DNA of 64,000 nucleotides from Noviherbaspirillum sp. L7-7A (GTDB taxonomy: Bacteria; Pseudomonadota; Gammaproteobacteria; Burkholderiales; Burkholderiaceae_D), in the NCBI RefSeq assembly GCF_019052805.1, contig NZ_JAHQRJ010000002.1:62001-126000 (forward strand), read 5' to 3'. Every line of letters begins with the position of its first letter. Position 1 is the first letter of the stretch. The position numbers were made by a program, and so were the translations under genes. Of this stretch, positions 36,516 through 46,113 are shown one piece after another. Below the pieces are notes generated by a model. That model saw only the letters and a program-made list of their open reading frames with translations, was not told the origin of the DNA and made no database searches.

Positions 36516-37441
36516 TGGAACTGCGCCAGCTGCGCTACTTCGTGCGCGTGGTCGAACTGGGCAGCATGGGCCGCGCCGCGCTCGACCTTGGCGTGGTGAC
36601 CTCGGCGCTGAGCCAGCAGATCAGCCGGCTCGAAAGCGAACTCTCCACCCGGCTCTTGCAGCGCACTTCCACCGGCGTGGTGCCCACCGACGCCGGCCTG
36701 GCCTTCTGGCGCCAGGCCCAGCTGGCGCTGCGCCATGCCGACGACGCGGTGCGGGCGGCCCAGCTGGCGCGGCTGTCGGGCCATGTCAGCGTCGGCCTGC
36801 CGCCCAGCACCAGCGCAGTGCTGGGTTTGCCCTTCATGGCGGCAATGCGCGAGCGGTATCCTGAAGTGCGGCTGCACTTGGTGGAAAGCCTGTCGGGCAA
36901 CCTGACCTCGATGCTACGTGCCCGCCAGCTCGACCTGGCGGTGCTGTTCCAGGCCGACCGCGGCCAGCGCTGGAGCGTGCTGCCGGTGCTGGACGAGCGC
37001 CTGTTCCTGATCGCGTGGCCCGGCCTAGCCGGCTTGCCGGATCGTGAACGGGTCGAGGTCGGCGAGCTGGCCGACCTGCCGCTGATCCTGCCCAGCAACC
37101 AGCATGGCCTGCGGGCACTGCTCAATGCCGCCTCCAGCCGCGGCCGCTATGCATTGAACGTGGTGGCCGAGATCGATGGCCTGGCGCTGCTGATGGATGC
37201 AGTGCGGGCCGGCTATGGCGCTACCATCCAGCCGGGCGCTGCCCTGGCGCGACTCGCCGGCGAGCCGCTGGTCACGCTGGAAGTGGCTGACAGCGCGGCG
37301 CGCCGTCCCAACCTCCTGACCAGCCTGTCGGACGATGAACTGTCGCCGGCCGGCCTGGCGGCGCGGGTGGTGCTGCAAGGCGTGATGCGCGAACTGGTGC
37401 AGCAGGGACGCTGGCCGGGTGCCACCCTTCACGAATCGTGA
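36515..37441 (+). CDS. LysR-family transcriptional regulator (TcuR/NAC-like position)
   Basis: 308 residues, start MELRQLRYFVRVVELGSMGRAALDLGVVTSALSQQISRLE with GGAGGAG before the ATG. The HTH is followed by the effector domain (GHVSVGLPPSTSAVLGLPFMA). In Salmonella a LysR protein, TcuR, regulates tcuABC. This gene stands directly before tcuA in the same direction, so it likely senses the tricarboxylate substrate. The open frame extends upstream inside the EamA gene; I reject that start. Confidence 0.9.
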   Translation: MELRQLRYFVRVVELGSMGRAALDLGVVTSALSQQISRLESELSTRLLQRTSTGVVPTDAGLAFWRQAQLALRHADDAVRAAQLARLSGHVSVGLPPSTSAVLGLPFMAAMRERYPEVRLHLVESLSGNLTSMLRARQLDLAVLFQADRGQRWSVLPVLDERLFLIAWPGLAGLPDRERVEVGELADLPLILPSNQHGLRALLNAASSRGRYALNVVAEIDGLALLMDAVRAGYGATIQPGAALARLAGEPLVTLEVADSAARRPNLLTSLSDDELSPAGLAARVVLQGVMRELVQQGRWPGATLHES

Positions 37442-37442
37442 A

Positions 37443-37478
37443 GGCCCATTGCCGCCGGGGCGCTGGCGGCAATGGGCC
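37443..37478 (+). promoter_or_regulatory. Perfect 14-bp stem-loop in the lysR-tcuA gap
   Basis: GGCCCATTGCCGCC, loop GGGGCGCT, then GGCGGCAATGGGCC, starting two bases after the lysR stop. No U tract follows. It could be an mRNA-stabilising or intrinsic attenuating hairpin that separates regulator from enzyme expression. Confidence 0.6.
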
Positions 37479-37519
37479 TAGGCCGTTACAGTCCCTGTCA
37501 TTGAGCCGGGAGACTGACG

Positions 37520-38938
37520 ATGTACGACGTATTGGTGATTGGCGGCGGAAACGCCGCCCTGTGTGCCGCCCTGATGGCGCGCGAGGCGGGTGCCTCGGTA
37601 TTGGTGCTGGAATCGGCCCCGCGTGCATGGCGTGGCGGCAATTCCCAGCACACCCGCAACCTGCGCTGCATGCACGATGCGCCGCAGGATGTGCTGGTGG
37701 AGGCCTATCCCGAGGAAGAATACTGGCAGGATCTGCTGAAGGTAACCGGCGGCCTGACCGACGAGAAGCTGGCTCGCCTGACCATACGCGCCTCGTCCAA
37801 CTGCCGACCATGGATGCAGAAGCATGGCGTGCGCTTCCAGCCGCCACTGTCGGGCGCACTGCATGTGGCGCGCACCAATGCCTTCTTCATGGGCGGCGGC
37901 AAGGCCCTGGTCAATGCCTATTACCGCAGTGCCGAGGCGATGGGCGTGAAGATGCTGTACGAGACCCCGGTCGATGCGATCGAACTCAATGAAGGTCGTT
38001 TCGTGGCCGCCCGCAGCGGCGCGCGCCGCTTCGAGGCCCGCGCCTGCGTGCTGGCGGCCGGCGGCTTCGAGTCCAACCGCGAATGGCTGCGCGAGGCCTG
38101 GGGCCAGAACGAGGCCGGCGAATGGCCGGCCGACAATTTCCTAATCCGCGGCACCCGCTTTAACCAGGGCGTGCTGCTGAAATACATGATCGATGTCGGC
38201 GCCGACGTGATCGGCGATCCATCGCAATCGCATTGCGTGGCGATCGACGCCCGCGCGCCGCTGTACGACGGCGGAATCTGCACCCGCATCGACTGCGTCT
38301 CGCTGGGCGTGGTGGTCAACCGCCATGCCGAGCGCTTCTACGACGAGGGCGAGGACTTCTGGCCCAAGCGCTATGCGATCTGGGGCCGCCTCGTGGCCGG
38401 CCAGCCCGGACAGATTGGCTATTCCATCATCGACGCCAAGGCAGTGGGGCGCTTCATGCCGCCGGTGTTCCCCGGCACGGTGGCGGGCAGCCTGCCCGAG
38501 CTGGCCGACAAGCTGGGCCTGCCACGCGAGCAGTTCATGCGCACCCTGTCGGACTACAACGCCGCCTGTCGCGTCGGCACCTTTGACCACACCGCGCTCG
38601 ACGACTGCCATACCGAGGGCCTGGCGCCGGCCAAGACCCACTGGGCGCGGCCGATCGATACCGCGCCTTTCTATGCCTATCCGCTGCGGCCGGGCATCAC
38701 CTTCACCTATCTCGGCCTGAAGGTCGACGAGCATGCCGCGGTCCATTTTGGCGGCCAGCCCAGCGATAACCTGTTTGTCGCCGGTGAAATGATGGCCGGC
38801 AATGTGCTGGGCAAGGGCTATACCGCCGGCGTCGGCATGTCGATCGGCACCGCCTTCGGCCGCATTGCCGGCACCCGCGCTGCCGCGGCTGCGGCGGCCA
38901 TGCAAGCGAAACAAGGAAAACACCATGCAGCAGCTTGA
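37520..38938 (+). CDS. tcuA: FAD-dependent tricarballylate dehydrogenase TcuA
   Basis: 472 residues, the normal TcuA size. FAD Rossmann motif [25 protein letters not shown] at the start, then [13 protein letters not shown], and the fumarate-reductase-like closing motif [28 protein letters not shown]. TcuA oxidises tricarballylate to cis-aconitate, which enters the TCA cycle, and passes electrons to TcuB. GCCGGGAGACTGACG precedes the ATG. The end overlaps the start of tcuB by 14 bases. The conserved tcuAB pair makes the name firm, but citrate-related substrates are possible. Confidence 0.93.
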   Translation: MYDVLVIGGGNAALCAALMAREAGASVLVLESAPRAWRGGNSQHTRNLRCMHDAPQDVLVEAYPEEEYWQDLLKVTGGLTDEKLARLTIRASSNCRPWMQKHGVRFQPPLSGALHVARTNAFFMGGGKALVNAYYRSAEAMGVKMLYETPVDAIELNEGRFVAARSGARRFEARACVLAAGGFESNREWLREAWGQNEAGEWPADNFLIRGTRFNQGVLLKYMIDVGADVIGDPSQSHCVAIDARAPLYDGGICTRIDCVSLGVVVNRHAERFYDEGEDFWPKRYAIWGRLVAGQPGQIGYSIIDAKAVGRFMPPVFPGTVAGSLPELADKLGLPREQFMRTLSDYNAACRVGTFDHTALDDCHTEGLAPAKTHWARPIDTAPFYAYPLRPGITFTYLGLKVDEHAAVHFGGQPSDNLFVAGEMMAGNVLGKGYTAGVGMSIGTAFGRIAGTRAAAAAAAMQAKQGKHHAAA

Positions 38939-40136
38939 AGCGCTGGTGCGCGATGCGCGCGACCAGGTATCCCCTTCCGAAGACCGAGTATTGCGCAATG
39001 CCGGCGGCCCGCAACCGGAATTTCAGGTGATGGCCCTGACCGGGCCCGAAGCCGAAGTGGCGCGCCAGATGCAGATCTGCAATGCCTGCCGCTATTGCGA
39101 AGGTTTCTGCGCCGTGTTCCCGGCGATGACGCGCAGGCTGGAATTCGGCAAGGCCGACGTCAACTACCTGGCCAATCTGTGCCACAACTGCGGCGCCTGC
39201 TATCACGCCTGCCAGTACGCGCCGCCGCATGAATTCGCGGTCAACGTGCCGCATGCGATGGCGACGGTGCGCGGCCAGACTTATGCCGAGTATGCCTGGC
39301 CGCCGGCATTGGGCGTGCTCTACAAGCGCAACGGCCTGACAGTGGCCCTGGCCCTGGCGGCTGGCCTGGCGCTGTTCCTGGTGCTGGCGCTGGCGCGCAA
39401 TGGCACGCTGCTGCATGCGCCGCTGGCCGGCAACTTTTACGCGATCTTTCCGCATAACCTGATGGCAGCGATGTTTGGCGCCGTGTTCGGCTTCGCGGTG
39501 CTGGCGCTGGGCATCGGCGTGACGCGCTTCTGGCGCGACGTGTCGCCGGGCCAGGCCTCCGCCCCGGCGGTGGTGGAAGCGGCGAGGAATGCGCTGACGC
39601 TGAAGTATCTGGACGGTGGCCATGGCGACGGCTGCAACGAGGAAGACGACCGTTTCACGCTGGCGCGGCGGCGCTTCCATCATTTCACCTTCTACGGATT
39701 TATGCTGTGCTTCGCCGCCACCTCGGTGGCAACGCTGTACCACTATCTGCTGGGCCTGCCCGCGCCGTATGCGCTGATCAGCCTGCCGGTACTGCTCGGC
39801 ACCGCCGGCGGCATCGGGCTGCTGATCGGCCCGGCCGGCCTGCTGTGGCTGAACCTCAGGCGGGACCCTGCGCAGGGCGACGTGAAGCAGCGGCCCATGG
39901 ATCGTGGCTTCATCGCGTTGCTGCTCTTGACCAGCGCCACCGGCCTGGCCCTGCTGGCCTGGCGCGGCAGCGGCGCAATGGCGTTGCTGCTGGCGGTCCA
40001 TCTGGGCGTGGTAATGGCGCTGTTTGCCACCCTGCCATACGGTAAATTCGCGCATGGCATCTATCGCAGCGCGGCCTTGCTGAAGTCGGCCATCGAAAAG
40101 CGACAGGCCAACAAGCTGCAGTTGGGCTCGGACTGA
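38925..40136 (+). CDS. tcuB: TcuB: membrane Fe-S protein of tricarballylate utilisation
   Basis: 403 residues. Two four-Cys clusters at the N-terminus, [12 protein letters not shown] and [11 protein letters not shown], should bind [4Fe-4S] centres. About six membrane helices follow ([16 protein letters not shown] ... [23 protein letters not shown]), with conserved His suited to heme or quinone contact. It reoxidises TcuA's FADH2 and delivers electrons to the quinone pool. ACAAGGAAAAC precedes the ATG at 38925, inside the end of tcuA. Confidence 0.93.
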   Translation: MQQLEALVRDARDQVSPSEDRVLRNAGGPQPEFQVMALTGPEAEVARQMQICNACRYCEGFCAVFPAMTRRLEFGKADVNYLANLCHNCGACYHACQYAPPHEFAVNVPHAMATVRGQTYAEYAWPPALGVLYKRNGLTVALALAAGLALFLVLALARNGTLLHAPLAGNFYAIFPHNLMAAMFGAVFGFAVLALGIGVTRFWRDVSPGQASAPAVVEAARNALTLKYLDGGHGDGCNEEDDRFTLARRRFHHFTFYGFMLCFAATSVATLYHYLLGLPAPYALISLPVLLGTAGGIGLLIGPAGLLWLNLRRDPAQGDVKQRPMDRGFIALLLLTSATGLALLAWRGSGAMALLLAVHLGVVMALFATLPYGKFAHGIYRSAALLKSAIEKRQANKLQLGSD

Positions 40137-40239
40137 GCCGCTGCTTCCGAAGCGCCTGACCTCGTGCCTGTGACACGCCTGCCCGGCGCACCAGGCGCTC
40201 TGCCTGCGCATGTCCACCAGAACAAACAAGGAGACTTAC

Positions 40240-41220
40240 ATGACTTTCCCATCCGGCCGCCGCTTCACGCTCAAAGCCATCACGCTCGTACTTGCCACCA
40301 TGCCCTTGTTAGCCGCGGCGCAGGACTATCCCAAGCGCCCGATCACCTTGGTAGTGCCTTTCGCGGCCGGCGGCGGCACGGACAGCATCGCCCGCGAACT
40401 GGGCAAGTTCCTTTCCGACCGCCTGGGTCAGCCGGTAGTGGTGGACAACCGCGGCGGCGGCGGCGGCGCGATCGCCGCCAAGTCGGTCGCCCGCGCCGAC
40501 CCGGACGGCTACACCCTGCTGTTCGTGACCTCCACCTTCGTTACTCATGCGGCCACCGACAGGAAGGCGTCATATGACGTGAAGAAGGACTTCACGCCGA
40601 TCGCGATGATAGGCCGCGGCCCGCTGATGATCGTCACGACCAGGGGCATGGGCTTCAAAAGCGTCAAGGATCTGGTGGCCCTCAGCAAAAGCAGGCCCGA
40701 AGGCCTGGACTTCTGTTCCTCGGGCGCCGGCAGCGTCACCCATCTGGCTGGCGAATTGTTCGTGCAGAAGACGGGCGCCAAGCTGACGCATGTGCCCTAC
40801 AAGGGCAGCGGCCCGGCCACCATCGACTTCCTTGCCGGCCGCACCCACGCCTTCTTTGCGACCTTTCCGACCATGCTGCAATACGTGAAGTCAGGCGCGG
40901 TCGACATGATCGCCACCACCGGCGCGCAGCGCTCGCCCCTGTTTCCCAAAGTGCCCACGGTAGCGGAAGCCGGCATTCCCGACTACAACATCACTACCTG
41001 GTGGGGCATCGTCGCCCCCGCCGGACTCCCGGCGCCTATCGTCACCCGGCTCAACGCGCTGGTCAACGAGGCCTCCGCCAAGGAACCGTTGAAGGGACGG
41101 TTGGTCAGCGAGGGAGCGGAAGCCTATAGCGCTACGCCGGCGGAGTTCGGAACCATGCTGGGGGCGGAGCTTGCGATGTGGCGGGAAGTGGTGAAGACGG
41201 GGAATATCAAGGTGGATTGA
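40240..41220 (+). CDS. Bug-family substrate-binding protein (tcu-linked)
   Basis: 326 residues. Signal core AITLVLATMPLLAAAQ, then Bug start YPKRPITLVVPFAAGGGTDSIARELG, then DNRGGGGGAIAAKSVARADPDGYTLL and THVPYKGSGPATIDFL. AAGGAGAC precedes the ATG at 40240; an earlier in-frame ATG at 40210 adds a non-signal tail. Placed 103 bases after tcuB, it probably binds tricarballylate or citrate in place of the TcuC permease, with TctAB components encoded elsewhere. Confidence 0.92.
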   Translation: MTFPSGRRFTLKAITLVLATMPLLAAAQDYPKRPITLVVPFAAGGGTDSIARELGKFLSDRLGQPVVVDNRGGGGGAIAAKSVARADPDGYTLLFVTSTFVTHAATDRKASYDVKKDFTPIAMIGRGPLMIVTTRGMGFKSVKDLVALSKSRPEGLDFCSSGAGSVTHLAGELFVQKTGAKLTHVPYKGSGPATIDFLAGRTHAFFATFPTMLQYVKSGAVDMIATTGAQRSPLFPKVPTVAEAGIPDYNITTWWGIVAPAGLPAPIVTRLNALVNEASAKEPLKGRLVSEGAEAYSATPAEFGTMLGAELAMWREVVKTGNIKVD

Positions 41221-41245
41221 GGGCGTTGGGCTTCTGCCCTCTGCC

Positions 41246-41915
41246 GTTGCAGTTGCAGTTGCAGTTGCTTTTGGAGTGGCTGTTGCAGTGAAGCCCCGTT
41301 GAGCGCGCCGTGTCAGCGGTGCCTGGAGGGGGAAAAGGTGCGGCGTCTATCTAAGCGCAGCGCAGTGAGTTTAGCCGCGCCCCGCTCCGGGTACTGCTGA
41401 CACGGGGACCCCGCGCAGCGGGGCGAGATCACCGCTGCCGCCTTTTTTGGTTACTTTTTTGGCGGAGCAAAAAAGTAACCCGGCCGCCGGGACGGACTCT
41501 CGGCTTGTCTCCACAGCAGTGCGGTCGCCTTGTTTCACCCGGCAAGGCACTGGCAGCACTGTCGGTTTTGTCGTTCAACGTATGTTGAGCAAAACCCCTA
41601 ACTTCAAAAGCAACTGCTGCTTCGCAGTGACGTCCTTACGCCTGATAAAACAACACGCCTGCACTGTCGTCATGACCAGGCCGGGTGTTCGCCCCGGCAG
41701 GCGACCTACTTCTTTTGCTTCGCCAAAAGAAGTAGGCCAGAAAAGGCGACCCGGTAATCGCGCGAGGTCCCTGTGCCGTCGACGCCTGAAGCGGGTCGCG
41801 GCTAAACTCACTGCGCTCAAACAGACGCCGCACCTTATCCGCTTCAGCCATCGACGGCACGGCGCGCTCAACGGGACTTGAACTGCCACTTAAAAAGCAA
41901 CGGCAACGGCCAAAG
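41246..41915. repeat. Composite inverted-repeat region with GTTGCA hexamers
   Basis: The left arm has (GTTGCA)3GTTGCT (41246-41269), CCCGTTGAGCGCGCCG, GGTGCGGCGTCTAT, a reversed ACTCACTGCGCT block, and a hairpin GGTTACTTTTTT...AAAAAAGTAACC (41448-41480). The right arm, reversed, has GGCCTACTTCTTTTGG-type hairpin (41711-41743), ACTCACTGCGCT (41806), AGACGCCGCACC (41823), GCGCGCTCAACGGG (41862) and GCAACGGCAACGGC (41897). Many blocks recur at 29390-29790. The whole 790-base gap between the Bug gene and the hydrolase holds no gene I can support. Confidence 0.65.
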
Positions 41916-42010
41916 GTCAAAGCAAAGGCCCCCGCCCCATCGTGCCAGGCACGCTACCCTAACCCCAGTGCCCTCATTCCCGTTATGCCAACAGCGGCCA
42001 CGCTCTCCGA

Positions 42011-43879
42011 TTAATTAACGAATGGCAGCCCGGCACTGATGCCGCTCAGGTTCACACTCAGCGGAAGGCGGGTGTAATAGTTGAAATACTGCGGATGGTA
42101 GCCAAACACCACGAGGCCCAATTCGTCGCTGCCATGCAAAAGCATGCTCACCCCTGGCAGTGTCACCGTCTGGGTGCCGAAGCCCAGTATTGGCTGTACC
42201 TGATCATGCACCAGCTGCTGGCGGCCGTCGGCGGTCTTGCGCACCAAGCCCAGGAACAGGATGGGCGGGTTGTCCACGGCTGCCTGCAGCGCGTTGGTCG
42301 GTGAAACGGTGAGCGTGACCGTGGGCGTGCCAAGCAGCTTGCGGTCGCTGCCAGAAGGCTGTGCCAGCCTCACCACCGTGCCGGCCTCGGGGCCGGTATA
42401 GGACTTCATCAGCGGGGAGGCCAGGGTGGCAGGGTCGTTTGGAATGATCACCGGCGCCAGCAGCGCAGGCACGCCGGCCACCACGTTCTGCACTGCCGAT
42501 GGCGTGGCTGTGGCGCTGACGCCGCCGCGCTGGATCAGCGGCGCGCCGGGCGGATTCGTGCCCAGCTTCGCCACTTCATGGCAGCCTCCCTCGGCGGTCT
42601 CGCCTTTTGCGCCATTGGTGGCGCTGCCATCTTCCAGCACGGCGCGCAGGTCAGGCACGGTCAGGTAGTCGGCGGAGTAGCTAGCATTGAGCCGCGCATC
42701 GACCAGGTTTTGCGAGAGAAAGGAAAACGCCAGCCGCGCCACCGGAATCGACTTGCCGCCGCAGGACACGTTCTCCTCGGTGAACTTGTCCCAACTGGTA
42801 TTGCTGACGAGCACGTCCGGATGGCCGAAGCGTACAGCCATGAACTTCGAGTCCGGATTGGCCTTGCGGTAGCACTGGAAAGCGTCGAAGCCTTCATTCA
42901 GGTTGAACAGGATGTCGTTGGACGACTGGATGAAGAAGGCCGGTATGCCGGGCTGCCGCATGCTGGCGCTGTTGTTCTCGCAATAGGACACCGCACTGTG
43001 CCGGTACATGGTCTGGCTGAAATTCGGGCTGACCCGGTTGAAGGTGCTGGCATCCACGAAGGCCTGATAGGTGAAGGGTTCCGCGCGGCCGAGACCGGCT
43101 GCGCCGACGCCCACCAGCAACGCCAGGTATTCGCTCTTGGGCGTGTTGTAGAGGCTGTAGCGCAGGTCGTACCAGGTGGAAGTCGGGACGATGGCGTCGA
43201 TCCGCTTGTCGACACCGGCACCTATGGTCTGGAAACCGCCGCCATAGCTCAGGCCAACGCCGCCCACGACCGGGTCGAGCGCGCCGTCGCGGTTCTTGCG
43301 GTGCGCCAGGCGCGGCAGGTTGGCCTGCGCCCAGTCGATGATGGCCTTGACATCGCGGCCTTCGATCTCCGGGTCCATCACATTGGCGAAGCCGCCGGAG
43401 TCACCAAAGCCGCGCTGGTCGAAACTGATTACATACCAGCCCTGACCGCCGGTCTTGCCGCCTTGGGCGCCACTGGTCAGGGCCAGCTTGGCGGTCTGCA
43501 GCGGCGTGTTGGCAGCGGCGTCATAGGCGGTGGTGTCGAGGTCGCGGGTGCGCTTTCCGCCCCAGCCATGGCCTTCCAGGAGCAGTGGGGCCGCATTGCC
43601 GATAGGGATGTCCGGCACATACACCGTGAATGCGATTACAGCGCCGTCGGCCGATACCGTGCTGGCATCGAAGCGGCGCGCGGTTTGGGCTGGCGCGGTA
43701 TCGTTCAGCGACACCAGGCCAGCCTGGTCAATCGTGGAAGCGAGAGTCTGGGTGGTGTCGGTCAGCAGGGTGGCGGCGGTTTTGGTCGGCAGCGCCGTAG
43801 CGAGTTCGTTATTGCCGCAGGCGGCAAGCATGGCGGACAGGGTGAATGCGCCGGCGGCGCGCCATGATAGGGATGTCAT
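42011..43879 (-). CDS. CocE/NonD- (S15-) like alpha/beta hydrolase lipoprotein
   Basis: 622 residues. A lipoprotein-type signal ends LSAMLAACG. The catalytic domain has LLLEGHGWGGKRT, FDQRGFGDSGG, the nucleophile elbow GGVGLSYGGGFQ, acid region FIQSSNDILFN and HPDVLVS near the His. The C-terminal part (from about 450) is a beta-rich domain typical of X-Pro dipeptidyl-peptidase/CocE enzymes. It is probably a periplasmic or outer-membrane esterase or amidase. CGGAGGAAGACAA precedes the ATG at 43879. It stands alone. Confidence 0.83.
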   Translation of the reverse strand: MTSLSWRAAGAFTLSAMLAACGNNELATALPTKTAATLLTDTTQTLASTIDQAGLVSLNDTAPAQTARRFDASTVSADGAVIAFTVYVPDIPIGNAAPLLLEGHGWGGKRTRDLDTTAYDAAANTPLQTAKLALTSGAQGGKTGGQGWYVISFDQRGFGDSGGFANVMDPEIEGRDVKAIIDWAQANLPRLAHRKNRDGALDPVVGGVGLSYGGGFQTIGAGVDKRIDAIVPTSTWYDLRYSLYNTPKSEYLALLVGVGAAGLGRAEPFTYQAFVDASTFNRVSPNFSQTMYRHSAVSYCENNSASMRQPGIPAFFIQSSNDILFNLNEGFDAFQCYRKANPDSKFMAVRFGHPDVLVSNTSWDKFTEENVSCGGKSIPVARLAFSFLSQNLVDARLNASYSADYLTVPDLRAVLEDGSATNGAKGETAEGGCHEVAKLGTNPPGAPLIQRGGVSATATPSAVQNVVAGVPALLAPVIIPNDPATLASPLMKSYTGPEAGTVVRLAQPSGSDRKLLGTPTVTLTVSPTNALQAAVDNPPILFLGLVRKTADGRQQLVHDQVQPILGFGTQTVTLPGVSMLLHGSDELGLVVFGYHPQYFNYYTRLPLSVNLSGISAGLPFVN

Positions 43880-44026
43880 TTGTCTTCCTCCGTGTACCGG
43901 CAGTATGGAACCGCCGCGTGATCTGTTTTTGTGCAGCAATATTCAGACCGTGAAGTAGAAAAACTTGTTCCGGAATGGCGTTGATCGTACGCAATAGAAC
44001 GGTCGTGCGAAACGGAGTTTCATGTA

Positions 44027-44060
44027 AAAAGGGCCTGCTGTGATCGGCAGGCCCTTTCTT
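44027..44060. terminator. Bidirectional hairpin terminator
   Basis: AAAGGGCCTGC-TGTGATCG-GCAGGCCCTTT, flanked by A's on the left and T's on the right. It serves the minus-strand secreted-protein gene ending at 44082: read on that strand, the hairpin ends in TTTTT. Confidence 0.8.
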
Positions 44061-44081
44061 TCCATACAGAAATCGATGGCT

Positions 44082-44510
44082 TCAGTAACCGTAGTAATGG
44101 CGTTGATAACGCTCGCGCGAGTACGGCCGCTCATAGCCGCTTTCGATCACCACCGTCGCCGGCTGGGCCTGGTAGACCGGGGCCGGCTGGTAGTACACCT
44201 GCGGCGGCGGCGCTGGCTGGTAATAGGTGCGTGGCGCTTCGTAGTAGGTGGGGGCTGGCGGCGGCTGGTAGTAGGTTTGTGGCGGCGCGTAGCTGGGAGC
44301 CGCATTGGCGTTGGCGATGATGGAGCCGACTACCAGCGCGCCCAGCACGCCGGCCACCACCGCTGCGCCGTTGTTGCCGCCATGGCCGCCGTGGCCACGG
44401 TGGCCGCCGTTGCCGTGATAGCGGCCGCCGTCGGCAAGGGCCGGGCTGGACAGCGAGGCAGCCAGCAGTCCGGCGGCCGCGATGGTGGAAATCAGGGTCT
44501 TGCTACGCAT
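44082..44510 (-). CDS. Secreted Gly/Tyr/Pro-rich protein
   Basis: 142 residues. Signal peptide MRSKTLISTIAAAGLLAASL ... ALA (about 27). A Gly/His-rich stretch (HGNGGHRGHGGHGGNNG) is followed by one hydrophobic segment VVAGVLGALVVGSIIANANA. The C-terminal half repeats TYYQPPPAP, TYYEAP, TYYQPAPPP and VYYQPAP. This layout resembles small surface or cell-wall-associated proteins with a glycine-zipper-like helix. No enzymatic motif. AAAGGAC precedes the ATG at 44510. Confidence 0.75.
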   Translation of the reverse strand: MRSKTLISTIAAAGLLAASLSSPALADGGRYHGNGGHRGHGGHGGNNGAAVVAGVLGALVVGSIIANANAAPSYAPPQTYYQPPPAPTYYEAPRTYYQPAPPPQVYYQPAPVYQAQPATVVIESGYERPYSRERYQRHYYGY

Positions 44511-44631
44511 GGCTATGTCCTTTCCAGGAAACCGCCGGCAACGACCGGCGAGGACCTGAATATAAGGCCTTCCCACATGGCGATGTGCCGTTCTTATGCC
44601 TTGTTACAAGTTTTACCGGTGGCGCGGGCGT

Positions 44632-46113
44632 TCAGCGCGGATAGAGCCGGTGCAGGATGGCGCTGGTCATCTGTTCTAGCAACTCGCCAAGCTGCGTGTC
44701 GCAGGCGGCATTGCCCCAGATCGACGGGAGCCTGCTCGTATGCCGCGCCACCTCGGCTTCGACTTCTTCCTGCCAGAAGGGCGGCGCCTCGCCTTCGACG
44801 AAGCCGCCGCGACCGCGGCCGAAATGCGCCACCGCCAGATAGCGCAGCAGCGCTGCCACCAGCAGCGAGCGCAGGAATTCCGGCGAGAACCGCACCCGCG
44901 CCTCGTTGCGGCTGGTAGTGGTGTTAAAGGTCCAGGCAGCGCCGGCAAAGGTTAGCGCTCCAACGATGCCGCCCAAAAGCGCACCGGCGCCAAAGCTGAG
45001 GCCGCCGGCCATCAGGTCGGCGGACAGGCCGGTGGCCGCGCCCGACACCACCGCGCCTAGCAGCCCGGCCTGGCGGGCGTCGACCGGGGTGCGCACCACA
45101 TAAGCTTTCTGCACCCGCTCGTGTATTCGCTGCGCCGCGCCGGCGTCGAGACGGTGCAGCCGCAGCAGTTGGGCGGTGCTGTCGGCGATACCCTGTTCCA
45201 GGCGCGCCATCAGCGCCTTCATCGCCTGCTCCTCGCGCCTGGCGCCAAGCTTCTGTCCGAGGCCCACCGTGCGCGCCACGCTGTCGAGCATGGGCCGCTC
45301 GGCCGGCGGCACCGGCTCGCTGTCGGCCGAGGCCGCGCACAGCTGCCGGCCGATCAACTGCATGGCGGCGTGGAAGCGGGCCTGGTTGTCCTGTGCCCAT
45401 TGCGCCAGCAGCCGGTCGTAGGCGTCCCGCTTGTCGGCCGGCACCAGCGCCGCCATTGCTTCGAACAGCACGCTTTCATGCACCCAGCAGCGGGCGAAGG
45501 CATCCAGCGCGAGTACCCGGCGCACTGCGGGGCATCCGGCCAGCGCCTCGGCCCAGCGCGCCTGTTCTGCCTGCTCCTGCGCCGCCGGGCGTGGCTGCCC
45601 CATCTGGTTCAGCAGGACCACCACCGGTTTGCCCAGCCAGTCCAGCACCTTCATTTCCGGCGCCAGATACCCGGCGTCCTGGGGGTCTTCCGAGGAGTTC
45701 ACCAGGTACAGCACCAGGTCGGCCTCCTCGCGCGCGGTGCGCAGCGCCTGCTGGCTGAGCCAGAACGGTCGGTCGCGGTAACGGTCGATGACCTCGCGCA
45801 GCAGCCAGCCTATCGGGTTGTCGGCCATTGCCAGCCGCCTGACCAGCCGCACCGAGTCGCCGAAGCCGGGTGTATCCCATAGCAGCAAGGCGTCGCCCCC
45901 GGCGGTATGCAGCAGCGGATGCGACTCGGAAGCCACGGTGACATGGGCAGCGTCACGCACCTCGCCCACATCCATGCCCACCAGGGTGCGTGCCAGCGTG
46001 GTCTTGCCGGCATTGGTGTGGGAGATCAGCACCAGCTGGATCTGCTGCCCATGCCGTGCCGGCTGCTCTGCCAGCTGTGACTGCTGCGGTCGCTGCTCAT
46101 GCTGGCTGTTCAT
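44632..46113 (-). CDS. DUF3482 GTPase-domain protein
   Basis: 493 residues. N-terminal GTPase: P-loop ISHTNAGKTTLARTLVG (Ser replaces the usual first Gly), G3 LLWDTPGFGDSVRL and VVLLNQMG in the G4 position. The C-terminal DUF3482 half contains LLGAVVSGAATGLSADLMAGGLSFGAGALLGGIVGALTFAG, a glycine-rich hydrophobic segment that may insert into membranes. Its start overlaps the DUF2868 stop by four bases (ATGA), so the two are translationally coupled. This pair is conserved in Betaproteobacteria, but the function is unknown. Confidence 0.87.
   Translation of the reverse strand: MNSQHEQRPQQSQLAEQPARHGQQIQLVLISHTNAGKTTLARTLVGMDVGEVRDAAHVTVASESHPLLHTAGGDALLLWDTPGFGDSVRLVRRLAMADNPIGWLLREVIDRYRDRPFWLSQQALRTAREEADLVLYLVNSSEDPQDAGYLAPEMKVLDWLGKPVVVLLNQMGQPRPAAQEQAEQARWAEALAGCPAVRRVLALDAFARCWVHESVLFEAMAALVPADKRDAYDRLLAQWAQDNQARFHAAMQLIGRQLCAASADSEPVPPAERPMLDSVARTVGLGQKLGARREEQAMKALMARLEQGIADSTAQLLRLHRLDAGAAQRIHERVQKAYVVRTPVDARQAGLLGAVVSGAATGLSADLMAGGLSFGAGALLGGIVGALTFAGAAWTFNTTTSRNEARVRFSPEFLRSLLVAALLRYLAVAHFGRGRGGFVEGEAPPFWQEEVEAEVARHTSRLPSIWGNAACDTQLGELLEQMTSAILHRLYPR

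Noticed and set aside
41246-41269. GTTGCA hexamer run considered as a CRISPR or coding repeat
   Set aside because: Units are six bases with no spacers, and no cas genes or supported reading frame cover it.
42578-43867. 429-residue plus-strand open frame over the CocE-like gene
   Set aside because: No domain and lies fully inside a gene with a nucleophile elbow and lipobox on the other strand.
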